This document shows, one piece after another, positions 35,217 to 44,146 of a stretch of 64,000 nt of DNA. Origin of the DNA: Lichenicola sp964248625 (GTDB taxonomy: Bacteria > Pseudomonadota > Alphaproteobacteria > Acetobacterales > Acetobacteraceae); the NCBI GenBank assembly GCA_964248625.1, contig CAXTZG010000007.1, positions 3,901 to 67,900 on the forward strand. The letters are read 5' to 3'. The notes beneath the pieces were generated by a model. The model had not been told where the DNA came from, made no database searches, and was given only the letters and a program-made list of their open reading frames with translations. The stretch's first letter is position 1; every line of letters starts with the position of its first letter. Made by a program: the position numbers and the translations under genes.

Positions 35217-37132
35217 GATGCCGCCTCGGGCACCGGCAGGGCGCCGTGGCGCACCCGCATCGGCGGCATCTCGATCTCGGTGGCGGTATCCAGCTCCCAG
35301 CGCGTCTCGTCGCCGGCCTGCTCGATCGGCGCGAAGCCGAGCTTGCGGTAATGGTCGCGCACCATGCTGTTCCGGTCGGTCGGCCGAAACACCCCGACCA
35401 GGCGCGCGATGCCGCGGCCTCTGGCCTCGCGCAGGATCTCGTGCAGCACCGCCCGCTCGACGCCGCGCCCGAGCACGCGGCAGCTCATCAGCCAGGTGTC
35501 GAGCTCCCAGGTACCCGCACCCGCCTCGCGGCAGATGATCACGCTGATCATGCCGTTATCGTCGAACTTGTCGGCCAAGCGCACCTGCAGCGTGAAGGCG
35601 GCGGGATCGCGCTCGGCGTCGGTGACGTCGGCCTCCGAATAGCGCCGGGTGGTCAGGTTGAACTGGTTCGACTTGTTGATCAGCTGGGAGATGCGGCTGC
35701 GGCCGATGTCGTCGAACGGCGCGAACATGATCTCCATGTCGAGCGAGCGCAGATAGGCCGAGAGATCGCCCACCTGCTGCTGCAGCGCCACGCGGCGGGC
35801 GTTGTTCTCGTAGAAGGAGGCGCGCTTGCGGTCCTCATCGGAGAAGGTCACGCTCTCGAAATAGCCTGCCGCACTCAGCGTTCTTGCATACAAGGCCGGG
35901 TCGGCGGGAAGCTCCGGCACGGCGACCGCCGGCAGATGCTGGCGGACCAGGTTGCGCTCCACCGGGTTGTCGTCGAGGAACACCATGCTGCCGATGCCGA
36001 GCGCCAGCTCGTCGGCAATCGCCTTGATGTTGGTCGCCTTGTCGTTCCAGTTCGCCTGGAACACCGCGAAGTGGTTCTCCTTGAGCAGCATCTCGGGATG
36101 CTCGCGGAACGGCTTGCGGGCGACGTCGTCGTCGTTCTTGCTCGACACCGCCAGCACCACGCCACGGTCGCGCAGGGCCAGGGCCAGGCGCTGCACGCTC
36201 AAGTGCGCCTCGCCCACCGCGTCGCCCTGGGCGATCCTGATCCCTTCCAGCCCGTCATCGCCGATCACCCCGCCCCAGACGGTGTTGTCCAGGTCGAGGA
36301 TGAGGCAGCGCCGGCTCCTGCCGCGCATCGCGCCCAGCAGCCGGGCCACGTGATCGGCATAGAGCGGCACGAACCGGTTGTTGAAGGGCAGCTTGGCCAT
36401 GTTGTACTGCTCGGCCGAATGCCATTCGGACAGGCCGACGGTCTCGGCGATTCCGGCCACGTCCAGCAGCACGTCCTCGCCCCCGAACACCGCACCCGCC
36501 AGCTCCCGGTTGAACTGGTCCGCGGCCCAGCGCATCGTGCCGGGCACGGCGCGGTCGAGCTGGCCGAAGATCGTCTCGACCGGCGGCGCCAGCGTCTGCA
36601 GGATGCAGGTAGCCCCGCCATGCCGGCGCAGGCCCGCGCGCACGGAGGCGATCTGGTCGAGCGCCGACTGCACGCCGGCATTGGCGACCTCGGCATCGCC
36701 CGGGGCGAGCCGCAGCGGCAGGCCGCGATAATCGAGCGCCACCAGCACCGCGTCCGGACGGGCCAGGTTCATCGCACTCTCCGGATCGAGCGCGTCCTGC
36801 ACAACCTGGTCGTAGCCGGCCCGGACACAGTCGAGCGCGATGCCGTGCCGGGCGGCGCTGGCGATCAGGGTGGGCACGAGCAGGTCGAGGGTGCCGTTGC
36901 CCATCAGGCCGAGACGGAACGGGATCAGCGGCGCCAGCGAGGTGCCGGCAGCGGCGAGCGCCTCGATCGTCCGGCCGAGCCGGTCGAGCTGATGCTCGGC
37001 CAGGGCATGTCCGGCCAGGGCCTGCAGCTCCGGACCCGGCTGAGTCGACGCGGCGACCGCGCGGCAGCGCTGCCGGAAGTCGTCGGGGGCCTGCGGCAGC
37101 CAGGCCAGGTCGGCATACAGATCAGAGCTCAT
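35213..37132 (-). CDS. FkbH-like HAD-IIIC phosphatase/acyl-ACP loading enzyme
   Basis: This is a 639-residue FkbH-domain protein. In characterised relatives from polyketide pathways such enzymes bind 1,3-bisphosphoglycerate, remove a phosphate and load the glyceryl group onto an acyl carrier protein. The N-terminal 250 residues are an SGNH-like region. The HAD domain follows with CLILDLDNTVWGGVIGDDG (about residue 278), the AVSSKND motif and MVFLDDNPVE. The C-terminal part is GNAT-like and contains WLMSCRVLGRGVE with the Cys (about residue 550) conserved in the family. An ACP gene lies 2 kb upstream in the same operon. It is 35 bases downstream of the VOC gene and overlaps SGNH by GTGA. The acyl product here is inferred, not shown. 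Confidence 0.87.
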   Translation of the reverse strand: MSSDLYADLAWLPQAPDDFRQRCRAVAASTQPGPELQALAGHALAEHQLDRLGRTIEALAAAGTSLAPLIPFRLGLMGNGTLDLLVPTLIASAARHGIALDCVRAGYDQVVQDALDPESAMNLARPDAVLVALDYRGLPLRLAPGDAEVANAGVQSALDQIASVRAGLRRHGGATCILQTLAPPVETIFGQLDRAVPGTMRWAADQFNRELAGAVFGGEDVLLDVAGIAETVGLSEWHSAEQYNMAKLPFNNRFVPLYADHVARLLGAMRGRSRRCLILDLDNTVWGGVIGDDGLEGIRIAQGDAVGEAHLSVQRLALALRDRGVVLAVSSKNDDDVARKPFREHPEMLLKENHFAVFQANWNDKATNIKAIADELALGIGSMVFLDDNPVERNLVRQHLPAVAVPELPADPALYARTLSAAGYFESVTFSDEDRKRASFYENNARRVALQQQVGDLSAYLRSLDMEIMFAPFDDIGRSRISQLINKSNQFNLTTRRYSEADVTDAERDPAAFTLQVRLADKFDDNGMISVIICREAGAGTWELDTWLMSCRVLGRGVERAVLHEILREARGRGIARLVGVFRPTDRNSMVRDHYRKLGFAPIEQAGDETRWELDTATEIEMPPMRVRHGALPVPEAAS

Positions 37133-37167
37133 GGGACGGAAACCTCGCAGGATCGGCCGGACAGAAC

Positions 37168-37596
37168 TCAGCCATCGACGCTGTAGTCGTGCTCATGATC
37201 TGGCGCCTCGATCAGCTCGACGAGCGAGAAGATCGGCGACATGAAGAACTGGATGAGCGCCCCGCCATAGGCGATCGCCGGACGCGCGTCGGCGATCGGC
37301 GTGAAGTCGAGTGCGAGAAGCCGGTCGCGCTCGGCGTCCAGATCGGCCACGCGGTAGGCGACGTGGTTGGTGATGTTGGCGCCGGTGCGCAGCGCGCGAC
37401 GGACCGGGCTCTTCTCGGAGAGCGGCGCGATCAGCTCGTAGCACAGCCCGGCCGCGTCGCGGCCGAACTGCACGTGCACGTCGTTCACCGGATCGGTGAA
37501 TTCCCGGGTCCAGGCGCACACGCCCAAGGCCCGGCAGAGCACCGGCCGGCCGGCGGACAGCTCGGCCACGACGATGCCGATATGGTCGAAGATCAT
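37168..37596 (-). CDS. VOC-family protein, methylmalonyl-CoA epimerase-like
   Basis: This is a 142-residue vicinal-oxygen-chelate protein with two beta-alpha-beta-beta-beta modules. Likely metal ligands are His5 (FDHIGIVV), His78 (TNHVAYRV) and Glu127 (LVELIEAP), the pattern of methylmalonyl-CoA epimerase and related enzymes. A fourth ligand may be Gln43. An epimerase or isomerase acting on the cluster's acyl thioester is a reasonable guess. Its ATG overlaps the MBOAT stop by one base (TGATG), so translation is coupled. Confidence 0.78.
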   Translation of the reverse strand: MIFDHIGIVVAELSAGRPVLCRALGVCAWTREFTDPVNDVHVQFGRDAAGLCYELIAPLSEKSPVRRALRTGANITNHVAYRVADLDAERDRLLALDFTPIADARPAIAYGGALIQFFMSPIFSLVELIEAPDHEHDYSVDG

Positions 37597-39029
37597 CAGA
37601 AGGCCTTGTAGACGATGTCGGGTGCCGGCGCGCTCAGCACGACGCTCGCCAGCACCACGACCGCGACCAGGGCGGTGCCCCAGGCGGTCCGGGTGTAGCG
37701 CGACTCGAGCACCGGCACCTGCTGCCAGCGCACCCCCAGCACCGCCGCGCGCAGAAGCTCCATCGCCTCCAGCAGCAGGGTGGAGCCGACCAGGATCGCG
37801 AGCCCGACCAGCACCAGCCCGGTCGGACCGAGCGCGCGGGAAAATGCGCCGATCTGCGTCCAGCCGGTCCAGAACCAGAACAGCGTCAGGGTGAACCAGG
37901 TGAAGGTCAGCCCGCGGCAGCAGGCGCTGTAGATTCGGTTCGCGGTCAGCGTCCGATAGCCCTTCTTGCCGAGCATGTCGGCCATCTTGATCTGATACAG
38001 CTTGTTCGCCGCGATGCCGCCGCCCTGCAGGAAGCCGTAGAACAGGAACTCGGTGGTCTGGCCGTGCCAGAGGCCGACCAGGAAGAAGGTCACGAAGAAG
38101 GCGAAGACGGCGATGTAGGGCGCCAGGCCCGGCGCGGTCACGCGGGTCATCCCGGTCATCATGATCGGGTTGTACACATAGGTCTTCAGCCAGCCCGACA
38201 GCGTCATGTGCCAGCGGCTCCAGAAGATGATGAAGCTCTCGGCGGCGAACGGGCGGTTGAAGTTCTCCGGCAGCTCGATGCGGAAGAACCGCGCCACGCC
38301 GATCACCACATCCACGTAGCCGGAGAAGTTGAAATACAGGTAGACCGGATACACCGCCGCAACCAGCACGCCGGCGCCGACCCGGTCGGCGAGCGTGCCG
38401 CCGGCCAGCAGGTCGTCGATCGCGCCATGCTGCAGCATCGACAGCACCGCCGACACGATCGCCACCTTGAAGTAGCCGATCACGATCCGCTCGATGGCAG
38501 CACCCATGATCGGCAGATCGAGCGGCAGCCGCTCGAGCTCCATGCTGCGATAGGGCTGGTAGAACTGGATCGGGCCGGACACGAGGCTGGTGAAGTTCAG
38601 CGTGTAGTTGAGGTAGGACACCAGGCCGATCCGGCCGTCGATGGCCTCCTGATGGCCGTCGATCACGACGTGCATCACCCGGAAGAACACGTAGGACAGG
38701 CCGATGAGCACATACGGGAACGGCAGGAAGGTGGCGTGTGGCACGAAGCTGTAGCGCTTCAGCCAAACGAACACCGCCAGCACCAGCACCAGCAGGGCCG
38801 CGAACAGCCACCGCGCGGACGACCCGGACGACAGCCGGTATGCGGCGTAGCCCAGCGCGATAAAGCCGGCGAGCGGCAGGAAGGTCACCGGATCGCGGGA
38901 GAACGAGGCCAGGAACAGCAGGTTGACGACCAGCAGCACCGCACGTCGCCAGCCGACCGAGCGGCCGAGGTTGAACACCACGGCGGCCACGGCCGCGAAC
39001 AGCAGGAAGACCGGCGACGGGACGTTCAT
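37596..39029 (-). CDS. MBOAT-family membrane O-acyltransferase
   Basis: This polytopic membrane protein of 477 residues has about ten hydrophobic helices. The MBOAT signature is present: FNFSGYVDVVIGVARFF, NRPFAAESFIIFWSRWHMTLS and the active-site His in LVGLWHGQTTEF. It resembles DltB, AlgI and other transferases that move acyl groups across the inner membrane onto a wall or capsule glycan. Lying between an ACP and an SGNH hydrolase, it probably accepts an acyl group from the cluster's own carrier. The start overlaps the preceding tiny ORF by ATGA. Confidence 0.9.
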   Translation of the reverse strand: MNVPSPVFLLFAAVAAVVFNLGRSVGWRRAVLLVVNLLFLASFSRDPVTFLPLAGFIALGYAAYRLSSGSSARWLFAALLVLVLAVFVWLKRYSFVPHATFLPFPYVLIGLSYVFFRVMHVVIDGHQEAIDGRIGLVSYLNYTLNFTSLVSGPIQFYQPYRSMELERLPLDLPIMGAAIERIVIGYFKVAIVSAVLSMLQHGAIDDLLAGGTLADRVGAGVLVAAVYPVYLYFNFSGYVDVVIGVARFFRIELPENFNRPFAAESFIIFWSRWHMTLSGWLKTYVYNPIMMTGMTRVTAPGLAPYIAVFAFFVTFFLVGLWHGQTTEFLFYGFLQGGGIAANKLYQIKMADMLGKKGYRTLTANRIYSACCRGLTFTWFTLTLFWFWTGWTQIGAFSRALGPTGLVLVGLAILVGSTLLLEAMELLRAAVLGVRWQQVPVLESRYTRTAWGTALVAVVVLASVVLSAPAPDIVYKAF

Positions 39030-39235
39030 CGCACCAGCCGCCGCTGCCGCCGCGCAGGCGTCACGAAACGGGCGCGGACGCGCCGCACGCCGTGGCGGAC
39101 TCGCATCCGCGATGCGCCGTCGCGTCCCAGGGCGCGGGACGGCTGCGTCATGACGACGAACCCCGACCCTCGCGCGCCGGTGGCGTCGCGCCCGCAGTCG
39201 GCGATCGCAGCACGGGACTGGGCAATGCCCGTCAT
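39026..39235 (-). CDS. Small very basic ORF coupled to ACP and MBOAT genes (69 aa)
   Basis: This ORF starts at an ATG that overlaps the ACP stop by ATGA and ends overlapping the MBOAT ATG by ATGA, so it fits exactly between the two. The product has 69 residues and about 18 arginines, ending in VTPARRQRRLVR, with no signal or membrane helix. I recognise no family. The double overlap favours a real gene or at least a translated linker that couples ACP to MBOAT. Chance remains possible because the DNA is GC-rich. Confidence 0.45.
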   Translation of the reverse strand: MTGIAQSRAAIADCGRDATGARGSGFVVMTQPSRALGRDGASRMRVRHGVRRVRARFVTPARRQRRLVR

Positions 39236-39471
39236 GCCGCCATTTTCGTTTTGATCAGCTCGGCCAGATCGCCCACGGTCTTCAGCGATGCGATCTGCGC
39301 TGCCGACAGCTTGATGGCGAACGCCTTCTGCACGGCGAGCATCAGCCTGATATGGCTGAGACTGTCCCATTCCGGCACGTCGTCTGCGGTTGTCTGCGGG
39401 GTCAGCACGATCGAATCGTCGTCGAAGACGTCGTGGAAGATCGTCGTCAATTTGCCGTACACGTCTGTCAT
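39232..39471 (-). CDS. Acyl carrier protein
   Basis: This is a 79-residue acidic four-helix carrier protein. The phosphopantetheine site is Ser37 in VPEWDSLSHIRLM. It differs from the fatty-acid ACP (usual DSLD motif replaced by DSLS), as is common for dedicated carriers in FkbH or surface-glycan clusters. It is the first gene of the leftward cluster and its stop overlaps the tiny basic ORF. The predicted role is to carry the acyl group loaded by the FkbH-like protein. Confidence 0.88.
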   Translation of the reverse strand: MTDVYGKLTTIFHDVFDDDSIVLTPQTTADDVPEWDSLSHIRLMLAVQKAFAIKLSAAQIASLKTVGDLAELIKTKMAA

Positions 39472-39899
39472 TGCCGATGATCCCGAAATCCTGGTGGGTG
39501 TGTCTGCTGCCGGCCGCACCGCTGATGCGCGCGCCGTCGACATAGCATGACGATACCGTAACATTAACCTCAATCTGCCTGTGTCGCGTCCGGTTGCAGA
39601 GTGACCGCCATGTCGTCCGCAGACAGAGCCGGAGGCACCGATAACACGACGGGCCAGGATGATGGAGGCCTCGCCGCGGCAGACGCGCTGACGGTCCTTC
39701 CGCCGGACCGTAACCGCATCCATTGTGCCGACGAATCCCCGGATTTGCAACCTGGGTGTGATGCTGGCGCCGCCAGGCCAACCTGGAGTGGTCAGGGCCC
39801 GGCGGGGCGTGCGGATGATCCGGCGTGGCCGGGGCGGGCACTAGGCCGATCCGGCGGCGGCGGGGCATGCTGGGCCGCGCGGTCGGAGCCTCGGGGATC
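39472..39899. promoter_or_regulatory. 428-base divergent intergenic region
   Basis: This gap separates the leftward ACP operon from the rightward antiporter gene and should hold both promoters. An AT-rich patch at about 39541-39580 (CGTAACATTAACCTCAATC) stands out and is the likely ACP-side promoter zone. I cannot assign firm -35/-10 boxes. An ORF on the plus strand (39601-39906) shows no protein-like features. Confidence 0.35.
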
Positions 39900-41711
39900 A
39901 TGCTGAACACACTCGTCGCCCTGCTGCTGGCCAGCGTCGTGGCGGTGCCGCTGTCGCGTCGCGCGGGCTTTGGCAGCGTGCTCGGCTACCTGGTCGGCGG
40001 CGCCGCGATCGGGCCGTCCGGGCTCGGGCTGGTGTCGCGGGTCGGCGACGTCGCCGCGGTGTCCGGGCTCGGCGTGGTGATGCTGCTGTTCCTGATCGGG
40101 CTTGAGCTGCGGCCGGCCCGGCTCTGGATGCTGCGGCGCTCGGTGTTCGGGCTCGGGGCGGCGCAAGTGGCGGCAAGCGCCGCAGCACTCGCAGCGCTGC
40201 TGCATGCGACGCGCGGGCTGGGCTGGGCCGCCTGCATCGCCCTCGGCGCCGGGCTCGCTTTGTCCTCGACGGCGATCGTGCTGCCGATGCTGGGCGAGCG
40301 GGACCTGCGCGAAACGCGCGCCGGCCGCGACGGCTTCGCGGTGCTGCTGTTCCAGGACCTGTCGTTCATTCCGCTGGTGGCCCTGGTGCCGCTGCTGGCG
40401 GACGGGCACGCGCTGCACGTGCCGGGCGCGCTGCCATGGCGGGGCGTCCTGCTGGCGCTGGCGGCGATCGGCGCGATCCTGGCCGGCGGGCTGCTGGTGG
40501 TGCCGCGCATCTTCCGGCTCATCGGCGGCGCGCGCACGCCGGAGGTGTTCACCGCCACGGCGCTGCTGACGGTGGCGGGAACCGCCTGGCTCGCCGATGC
40601 GGTCGGGCTGTCGATGTCGCTGGGCGCCTTTCTGGCCGGGGTGCTGCTGTCGAGCTCGGAATACCGCCACGAGCTGCAAGCCGATATCGGGCCGTTCGAG
40701 GGGCTGCTGCTGGGCTTCTTCTTCCTGTCGGTCGGCATGGGCGCCCGGCTCGACCTGCTGGCGGCAACACCCTGGGCGATCGTGGCGGAGGTGGCGGCCC
40801 TGCTGTGCGTGAAGACGGCGATCTCCTTCGGGCTCGGACGGATCGCCGGGCAGGAAACCGCGGAAGCCGTGCGGTTCGCGCTCGCCCTGCCGCAGGGCAG
40901 CGAGTTCAGCTTCGTGCTGTTCGCAGCCGCCGTGGCGGCCGGGAGCCTGCCTGCCGGGATCGCGGCACAGGCGACCCTGGTCATCGCGCTGTCGATGGCA
41001 GCCACGCCGATCCTGTTCGCGCTTTCCGAGCGGCGGCTGCTGCCAAGGCTCGGCCGGCAGGCGAACCCCGTCTACGACACCGTGGAGGCGCAGGACGCGC
41101 CGGTGATCATCTGCGGCTTCGGGCGCATGGGACAGATCGTGGGACGCGTGCTGCGCATGCAGAACATCGCCTACACCGCGCTGGAGCAGGATGCCGCGCA
41201 GATCGAGGTGATCCGCCGCTTCGGCAACAAGGTGTATTACGGCGATCCGGGCCGGCCGGACCTGCTGCGGGCGGCCGGCGCCGAGACGGCCCGGCTTCTG
41301 GTGGTGACGCTGGCCGATCCGGACGAGGTGCTGCGTGTGGTCGACATCGCGCGGCGGACGTTCCCGAACCTGCGCATCGTCGCCCGCGCGCGCAACCGCC
41401 GGCACGCACACCTGCTGATGGACCGCGACATCCCGCTGGTCGTGCGCGAAACCTTCCACTCGGCGCTGCACATGACGGAGCTGGCGCTGGAGGAGCTCGG
41501 GCTCGGCCGGACCGAGGCCCGGCGCACGGTCGAGGCGTTCCGGCACACCGACGAGCAGGCGCTGCAGGAGACGCTGGCGATCCGCGACAACGAGACGCTG
41601 CTGATCCAGAATGCGAGGCAGGTCAGCGACGAGCTGGCCGAGCTGTTCCGGCGCGATCGGCCGACATCCTCGCGCGAGGCAGCCGGGCCGGCGGCAGCCC
41701 GGCCGCGGTGA
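39900..41711 (+). CDS. KefB/KefC-type monovalent cation:proton antiporter (CPA2)
   Basis: Residues 1 to about 385 form a Na+/H+-exchanger-type membrane domain with 12 or so helices, including LSSTAIVLPML and the LFQDLSFIPLVAL segment with the conserved Gln-Asp. The C-terminal part is an RCK/TrkA-N regulatory domain beginning APVIICGFGRMGQIVGRVL (GxGxxG nucleotide loop). It probably exports potassium in exchange for protons under control of NAD(H) or a similar ligand. The ATG at 39900 directly precedes the first helix and gives 603 residues; the frame is open 75 bases further upstream. Confidence 0.88.
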   Translation: MLNTLVALLLASVVAVPLSRRAGFGSVLGYLVGGAAIGPSGLGLVSRVGDVAAVSGLGVVMLLFLIGLELRPARLWMLRRSVFGLGAAQVAASAAALAALLHATRGLGWAACIALGAGLALSSTAIVLPMLGERDLRETRAGRDGFAVLLFQDLSFIPLVALVPLLADGHALHVPGALPWRGVLLALAAIGAILAGGLLVVPRIFRLIGGARTPEVFTATALLTVAGTAWLADAVGLSMSLGAFLAGVLLSSSEYRHELQADIGPFEGLLLGFFFLSVGMGARLDLLAATPWAIVAEVAALLCVKTAISFGLGRIAGQETAEAVRFALALPQGSEFSFVLFAAAVAAGSLPAGIAAQATLVIALSMAATPILFALSERRLLPRLGRQANPVYDTVEAQDAPVIICGFGRMGQIVGRVLRMQNIAYTALEQDAAQIEVIRRFGNKVYYGDPGRPDLLRAAGAETARLLVVTLADPDEVLRVVDIARRTFPNLRIVARARNRRHAHLLMDRDIPLVVRETFHSALHMTELALEELGLGRTEARRTVEAFRHTDEQALQETLAIRDNETLLIQNARQVSDELAELFRRDRPTSSREAAGPAAARPR

Positions 41712-41815
41712 GGGGGGGCAAGGCGGCGCCTGACGGGTCCGGGGAAACGAGCCGGCATCCGCCCGTCCCGGGATAGCCGGGACGATCGAGGCGGCGCGGC
41801 ATACCGGGATCCGGT

Positions 41816-42616
41816 CTAGGTCGGGGCGGCAATCCGGCAGGCGTGGTCCTGCAGCTCCTCGCCGGATCCGGAGCCGAGCGCGATCCGCGGCCCCAGCAGG
41901 GCGGCGAGCGGGCCGGCCTCGCCGTCCAGCAGCACGAAGCCGGGCTGCCCGTCACGCACCTCGCCGACCAGCACCAGCGTGTGGCGGCCCATCTCGCGCC
42001 CCGGATCGGCGAGGGATGCTGCAAGAAGCCGGAACGGGTTGACGTCGGCCAGGCTGTCGCCAGGGATCCGGATCGCGCGGTAGCGATGCAGCGCCAGCCG
42101 GACCGGCAGCGGGCGCCATTGGGCGCCGATCGCAGGTGCCGCACGATCCAGGGCGGCGCGGACCTCGGGTGCGATGCAGTCGACATGGATGTGCAGCTGC
42201 TCCTGGCTGCGGCCGCTCCGGGAGTTGATGGCCAGCGACAGGTCACGGCGCGGCAGCAGCCGGTGCAGGCGCTCATCGACCAGCGCCGTGGCGCTCCAGG
42301 CGCGGGCAAAGAAGTTCGGCGCGTCGGGCGCCAGGATCGCCGGCGATTCGATCCCGCTGATCCGCGCGGTCGGGATCAACAGGAACTGCGACGTGCCCTC
42401 GATGTCCTTCAGGACCGCCGAGCCATCGGCCTCGCCGCCCGAAAGGTCGACGCTGGCGCACGGGGCCGGGCTGCGATGCGCGAGCTGGTCCGGGACGCAG
42501 CGGTCATGGACGATCTTCCACAGCGCGTCCGGATCGTGCGCCCGTGCCGGTTCTGCCGCGAGGAGGCCGGTGGCGACGGCGCAGAGGAGCGCGCGGAGCA
42601 GGCAACGATGCCTCAC
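41816..42616 (-). CDS. cdh: CDP-diacylglycerol pyrophosphatase
   Basis: This is a Cdh-family protein (PF02611, HIT-like fold) that hydrolyses CDP-diacylglycerol to CMP and phosphatidate. The N-terminus is a signal or anchor segment (LLRALLCAVATGLLAAEPARA). Family elements are DALWKIVHDRCVP, the INSRSGRSQEQLHIHVDC motif with the HxH active site, and NPFRLLA. It starts with GTG, overlapping the ppx stop by GTGA, giving 266 residues. Its coupling to ppx and ppk is noteworthy. Confidence 0.85.
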   Translation of the reverse strand: MRHRCLLRALLCAVATGLLAAEPARAHDPDALWKIVHDRCVPDQLAHRSPAPCASVDLSGGEADGSAVLKDIEGTSQFLLIPTARISGIESPAILAPDAPNFFARAWSATALVDERLHRLLPRRDLSLAINSRSGRSQEQLHIHVDCIAPEVRAALDRAAPAIGAQWRPLPVRLALHRYRAIRIPGDSLADVNPFRLLAASLADPGREMGRHTLVLVGEVRDGQPGFVLLDGEAGPLAALLGPRIALGSGSGEELQDHACRIAAPT

Positions 42617-44145
42617 GCGGCGACGATCTCCGGCTGCAGTCCGACCGCCTGGGCGAGCCGGTCCAGGCGCCGGCTGACGCTCTCGCCGGTGAACATGCCG
42701 CGCTCGCTGCTCAGCTGCAGCACCAGCCGCGTGCCCTGCGGCGCCAGGCTGGTGCCTTCCAGCAGTTCGGGCACGCCGGCGCACAGGGTGTAGGCGAGGC
42801 GCAGCGCCAGGCCCAGGATCTCGGCGCGGCGGAAGCCGGCGGTGTCCAGCAGTCGGCGGGCCGGCTGCAGGAACGGCTGGTCGAGCTCGGCCTCGTAGCG
42901 CATCGCCAGCGTGAGGGCCAGAAAGGCGCGGGTCGGGTGGTCGAACGCCATGCCGGGCTGGCGCAGCACCCGCAGGAAGGTCTGCTCGGCGCGATATTCG
43001 GGATGGTCGAGCGCGCCGCTGTCGGACATCCAGCAGGCGCTGACGCGCAGCCGCGTCTGGGCGGCGGTCTCGCTCAGCAGGCCCGCCGGGCTTGCGAACA
43101 GGCTGGCGGTCCAGTCGATCAGCGCCGGCGGCAGCGCGTCGTTGCGGCCGAGATGGGCGGCCATGTCGCGCGACGCCGCCTCGAGCGGGTCTTCCGACAT
43201 CACCTCCGGCGCCACGTGGCGCATGAACCAGCCTTCGCGCAGCCCGTCGACGCAGAACACCACCCGCCCGGGCGCCACCCGGCGCAGCAGCCGGCGCAGC
43301 ACGGTGGCGGCGAACGGCAGGTCCTCCAGCCGGCGGCGCGGCGCGCCGGGAAGGCGTTCGAGCGTGCGCTTGCTCGACCCGATGATCCAGCCGGTCATCT
43401 CGCGCGCCTCGTCCGCGCGCAGCTCGTAGTGATGGACGATGTTGAGCGGATAGAAGGTGCGCGAGATCTGCAGCCGGGCCAGCGCGCGGAAGGCGCCGCC
43501 CACCAGATAAAGCGTGCGGCCGCTGCAGTCCGGCAGCCAGTCGACGCCGAGCAGGTCGTCCTCGACGAGCGCCCGCGCCCGCTCGAGGTCGCCGCCGGCC
43601 CGGTCGCTGAGGCGGATGACGCCGAGCTTCAGCGTCCGCATCTGGTATTTCTGCCCGCCCGCGAGCCGCACCAGCTCGAGCGAGCCGCCGCCGATGTCGG
43701 CGACGACGCCGTCCGCGTCGGGCAGGCCGCAGAGCACGCCGGTGGCGGCGTAGTCGGCCTCCTCCTCGCCCGACAGGATGCGGATCGGCACGTCCGGCAT
43801 GATCCGGCGCAGCTGCTCGACGAACTCCGGTCCGTTGCTGGCATCGCGCACCGCGGCCGTGGCCAGCACCTCGAAGGGCTGCGCGTTCATGCTGCGCGCG
43901 ACGGCATAGAAGCGCTGCATCAGCGACAGCGCCTGCTGCATGCCGTCCGGATTCAGCCGGCCCGAGCTCTCCAGGCCGCGGCCGAGGCGCACCACGCCCT
44001 TCTCGTTGAAGATGGTGACGGGATTGCGCGCCTTGCCTTCGAAGACGACGAGGCGAACCGAGTTGGAGCCCAGATCGACCACGGCGGCGCGCGGCGGCCG
44101 GGACGGCGATGCGGCGGAACCGCCCGGGGCATCGGCATTCATCAT
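42613..44145 (-). CDS. ppx: Exopolyphosphatase/GppA-family phosphatase
   Basis: This Ppx/GppA-family enzyme removes terminal phosphate from polyphosphate or pppGpp. The actin-like ATPase-fold motifs are VVDLGSNSVRLVVFEG, ATAAVRDASNG and VADIGGGSLELV. It is 510 residues, with the usual C-terminal HD-like helical region. It lies directly after ppk (one base between the stop and the start codon) and before cdh. Two adjacent ATGs are possible starts; the first is given. Confidence 0.92.
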   Translation of the reverse strand: MMNADAPGGSAASPSRPPRAAVVDLGSNSVRLVVFEGKARNPVTIFNEKGVVRLGRGLESSGRLNPDGMQQALSLMQRFYAVARSMNAQPFEVLATAAVRDASNGPEFVEQLRRIMPDVPIRILSGEEEADYAATGVLCGLPDADGVVADIGGGSLELVRLAGGQKYQMRTLKLGVIRLSDRAGGDLERARALVEDDLLGVDWLPDCSGRTLYLVGGAFRALARLQISRTFYPLNIVHHYELRADEAREMTGWIIGSSKRTLERLPGAPRRRLEDLPFAATVLRRLLRRVAPGRVVFCVDGLREGWFMRHVAPEVMSEDPLEAASRDMAAHLGRNDALPPALIDWTASLFASPAGLLSETAAQTRLRVSACWMSDSGALDHPEYRAEQTFLRVLRQPGMAFDHPTRAFLALTLAMRYEAELDQPFLQPARRLLDTAGFRRAEILGLALRLAYTLCAGVPELLEGTSLAPQGTRLVLQLSSERGMFTGESVSRRLDRLAQAVGLQPEIVAA

Positions 44146-44146
44146 G

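Noticed and set aside
39601..39906. Plus-strand 101-codon frame upstream of the antiporter
   Set aside because: No protein-like features, weak start context, and it overlaps the antiporter start in another frame.
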